From NCBI GenBank assembly GCA_009801015.1, contig VHZZ01020186.1:10258-31002 (forward strand): DNA of 20,745 bases, read 5' to 3'. Source of the stretch: Silene noctiflora. Taxonomy: Eukaryota > Streptophyta > Magnoliopsida > Caryophyllales > Caryophyllaceae. Each line of letters begins with the position of its first letter. Positions within the stretch are counted from its first letter, which is position 1. Positions 17,965 to 20,745 of the stretch are shown one piece after another. A model generated the notes under the pieces. That model saw only the letters and a list, made by a program, of their open reading frames with translations. It was not told where the DNA came from and searched no databases. The position numbers were made by a program, and so were the translations under genes.

Positions 17965-19305
17965 TGTGCAATCGGCCGAGTACAGCAGAGTACTTGAACG
18001 AGTACATCAGAGTACTCGATCGAGTGACCCTCACTCGACCGAATGAGTGGACCGAGTGTTTTCTGAGTTTTAACTCGTGTTCTGTTTAGGTGTCACACGA
18101 CCGAGTGGAGGTGCACTCGACCGAGTGCCGTTGTACACTCGACCGAGTGTACGGGTCCAGACCTAAGTTCCGCGTGTTCAGCTTCGTGTTTTGGGCTTTG
18201 CTCTTTTTTCAACTCCCTTCTTCATTTTTGAAACCTTAAACACCTCCTACACTCTCCCAACCACCCATACCCCTCTAGAACCTTCTCCATACACACTAGC
18301 AAGAAGACCAACCTAGATTTGGAGGGATTGTTCACCAAGCTTGATTGTTTCTTATTCCTTACCATTTGTAAGTTAACATTCATCCTTCTCTTCCAATTTT
18401 ATTTTGACCCAAACCCTAGAATTTGGGAATTTTTTTGAGTAATTTTAATTAGTAATTATAATTAGATTAAGGATAATTAAAGGGTAATAATAAGGAGTTT
18501 TGTATTATAAAAGTATATAGGATGTGTTGTGATAGTATTTATTTAATTTGTGTAGGATGAGACGGTTTTATGAGACGGAATCGGGTTTGTTTCGAGTTTC
18601 TTATGGAGTATGCTAAAAGGTAGGATTTTCCTACTCAGTTTCAATAATATGGACGTTTACATGTCTTGCATTATTGTTGGAATTTCATTATCACATGAAT
18701 TTGAGTGAATGTCATTAGTCTCGTATTATGATGGAATTGTATTGTAACGTGATATTGGGTAATTGGTGTCGAATTCATATTATTGTTTGAGTTGCATTAT
18801 AATATGATGATGAATAATCGTTGAAGTCTCATAATATTGTTAAGTCGCATTATAACATGATAAGGAGATATGTTATCTTAAGAGTATTGGAGAAATTGTT
18901 AGTACTTGTGTTCATGACATATTCAAGATGCATGTTTAATGTGAAATTGGCATATTGACATATTATGATGCATATTGTGTATATCTGGTTGTTGTTGGAT
19001 GTTGGAGGTCGCCAGTGGGGTTGTGTTTATGTTGTATCCTTGTTGAGGAGACGTAAGGCGGTTGGGAGACCGTCCTACGCTTGGGCCGTCTCTTGGAGCT
19101 TCTCACTCTAAGAGGGACGTGCACGTTAATGACTAGAGTATGGAGGGGATCGTGTAGTGTCACGACGCCTGGCAAGGGTCCGGTCAGCGCTCGGGCTCAA
19201 TACCATGGGTGTGTCCCGAGTACCTGTTTTACGGACAGCGGTCCGACTGTTTAGTGGGCGGTGCTGCGGTACCGTCACTTGGTCTAATACCCTGTAATTT
19301 TATGT
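17965..19305. repeat. LTR-like repetitive region
   Basis: A possible TG start lies at 17965. The stretch contains the CACTCGACCGAGTG motif cluster, an AT-rich middle (18430-18960) and a GC-richer block (19010-19270), an overall build like a gypsy-type LTR. No primer-binding site, polypurine tract or matching second LTR is visible, so the ends and orientation are open. A 70-codon minus-strand frame at 18963-19175 has no family signature. Confidence 0.35.
18013..18150. repeat. Cluster of near-palindromic CACTCGACCGAGTG motifs
   Basis: Variants of CACTCG(A/G)(C/T)CGAGTG occur at about 18013, 18032, 18098, 18113 and 18134, spaced irregularly. An imperfect upstream member (GGCCGAGTAC) lies near 17973. 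The motif is close to its own complement, so each could bind a dimeric protein or form a small hairpin; either role is inference. Confidence 0.7.
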
Positions 19306-20745
19306 CACTACAAGAAAAAGTTGTATTTGCGACGGAATAATTGCAACGAATTGTATAAGTAGTAGCTAAATATTATTATGCGACGACTGTTGTTATATTT
19401 GCGACGGGTTTTATATTATGCGACGAATTTGCGAAAATTAGCGACGGATATGCGTAACAACTATTTCCCCGCCTAATATTTCATGACCGCGGAATTTTGT
19501 GCGACGAGTTTTGCGATGCCTATCCGTCTCATATGTATTTAACATATAACAAATAAAACTCATCGCTTCAAAATCAAACAGTCACCCCCACGAACACTTG
19601 AGAACCCTTACCATCACCAATCAAGCTTTCTCTCCCAAAATCCTTTACCACCACCAGCTGTTTTCATCGTTTCACCACCAGCCGTTGTTCATCGTTTCAC
19701 CACCAGTCATTGCGACCAGTGACGGTATTATTTTTCCCCTTTTCTCCTTCTCTTTGTCCCCTCGTTTCTCCTTTTCGTCGTTTATTTTACCATCCTTTTT
19801 GCTATTCTCCAGTCATCACCCTTGCATGCCGCCGTCGTCCTGAACTTTGTCGCCGACCACCACCCTTGCAGTTGTTTTCCTTACCCTAGACGGTAAGTCT
19901 GATCCTCTTCTCTTCGTTCATTCGGTTTTTTTGAATTATTGTTACATATGGTTTGATTTTATAGCTTTATTATCATTGATTTTGGATGTTTGATTGATGA
20001 ATTTTGATGCTTGTTGACTGGGATTTGGTTAGTTTTAGATTTAATCTCCATATATAACTTGTAGTTTGGTTGGATTACTATATGTTCATCAACGTTGTTA
20101 TATTCTGTCTATCTCGCTAAATATAATTAACATCGTATTAGAATGTGATAAACTACAACTGTGGTTACTCTGATATCTTAATAACTCGTTGAGACTTGTG
20201 TCGTATTCTGACTATGNTAGTACTACCAAACATCCCTCNCTAATTTTCTTGACTTCTGAGCANAAATTTGNTGAATGTGATAGTTCAGGAAAACAAATTA
20301 ATTACGGAATTCTTAATTAGAAAAATGAACTCTTTGNTGATGTCTCAAGTAAGAGAATTAGCTATTGGAAATCTTCCTTTTGCTTTTGGTTTTACTTTCT
20401 GTCATTTCTCGGTGATTCTTAATAAAAGGAAGTTGATGAGGCTATGCTTTTCACATTTGCTAGATTGGATGTTCATCTGCTCATATGCTATAATTGATTG
20501 TGTTAACCGTTTTGGTGCTTGCGCGATTGGATGTAATTCTCTTATGTCCATGTATATATGTAAGAGTAAATTATATTTTACGCTCTTTTAAAATAAACTT
20601 TTTTAAAAATTACTCCTTTTGATAAGTAACAAATTGGATCAGCATGTATATGTAAGCTGCGTTAATGTCAAAAAAAAAAAAAACAGCCTGCTTTTGATAA
20701 GTAACAAATTGGATCAGCATGAATCTTTTTCAAATAAAGTTTATC
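19306..20745 (+). mobile_element. Left part of a second CACTA-like element (right end outside the window)
   Basis: It begins CACTACAAGAAAAAG at 19306 and is followed within 200 bp by about six copies of TGCGACGG/TGCGACGA, typical CACTA subterminal repeats, different from those of the first element. From 19560 on there is a pyrimidine-rich, leader-like stretch with a short repeated 'ttcatcgtttcaccaccag' (about 19664 and 19689), then AT-rich sequence resembling an intron. Frames at 19598-19843 and 20268-20591 show no transposase signature. Several Ns occur at 20217-20337. Confidence 0.65.
20616..20721. repeat. Perfect 31-bp direct repeat around a poly-A run
   Basis: CTTTTGATAAGTAACAAATT followed by GGATCAGCATG occurs at 20616-20646 and 20691-20721, separated by 44 bp that include a run of 13 A. 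It could be a genuine local duplication or an assembly artefact near the contig's N-containing end. Confidence 0.85.

Noticed and set aside
17696..18046. 116-codon plus-strand frame
   Set aside because: It runs through CACTA subterminal repeats into the LINE remnant and then into LTR-like motifs, so it is a chance join.
19598..19843. Ser/Phe/Pro-rich 81-codon frame
   Set aside because: Pyrimidine-rich, leader-like sequence behind a CACTA end, low complexity, with no homology that I recognise.

Overview
This is a plant nuclear window: AT-rich, intron-containing and crowded with plant transposon families (Stowaway, Tourist and hAT MITEs, CACTA elements, a tRNA-derived SINE, LTRs). The style of the repeats ('CTCCCTCCGTCCC' Stowaway ends, a cluster of CACTCGACCGAGTG motifs) suggests a eudicot, perhaps Caryophyllales; that placement is an impression. 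Scattered single N bases indicate a draft assembly.

Layout. 1-4350: a minus-strand LTR retrotransposon (PBS at 1945-1956, LTR 1959-3208) lies against a diverged second LTR copy, which carries a 316-bp Stowaway-like MITE. 4385-5840: a Helitron-type 3' end, Tourist-like MITE copies (one hit by a SINE with an 11-bp target duplication), and a hAT-type MITE. 6151-13708: the one real gene. 13961-15776: two hAT-type MITEs with perfect 8-bp target duplications. 15846-17900: a LINE remnant split by a 1650-bp non-autonomous CACTA element that holds a TNP2-type fragment. 17965-19305: LTR-like sequence. 19306 to the end: the left part of a second CACTA-like element.

The gene encodes a giant sacsin/NO VEIN-type GHKL (Hsp90-like) ATPase. 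Exons 1-3 give about 1743 residues: an N-terminal ATP-binding fold split by two introns, then a very long exon with about six copies of a roughly 113-residue module. Exon 3 has one apparent +1 frameshift in a run of six A (10181-10186); removing one A rejoins two long frames. Downstream, six small exons encode an HMGB-type HMG box and an acidic tail, with intron positions that look like those of plant HMGB genes. They join the ATPase exon in phase, giving a predicted 1868-residue ATPase-HMG protein. No start codon was found for a full-length separate HMGB gene, although an internal Met just before the box could start a short one. This ATPase-chromatin-protein fusion is the main point of interest; whether it is transcribed as one unit, and whether relatives share it, cannot be settled from the sequence alone.
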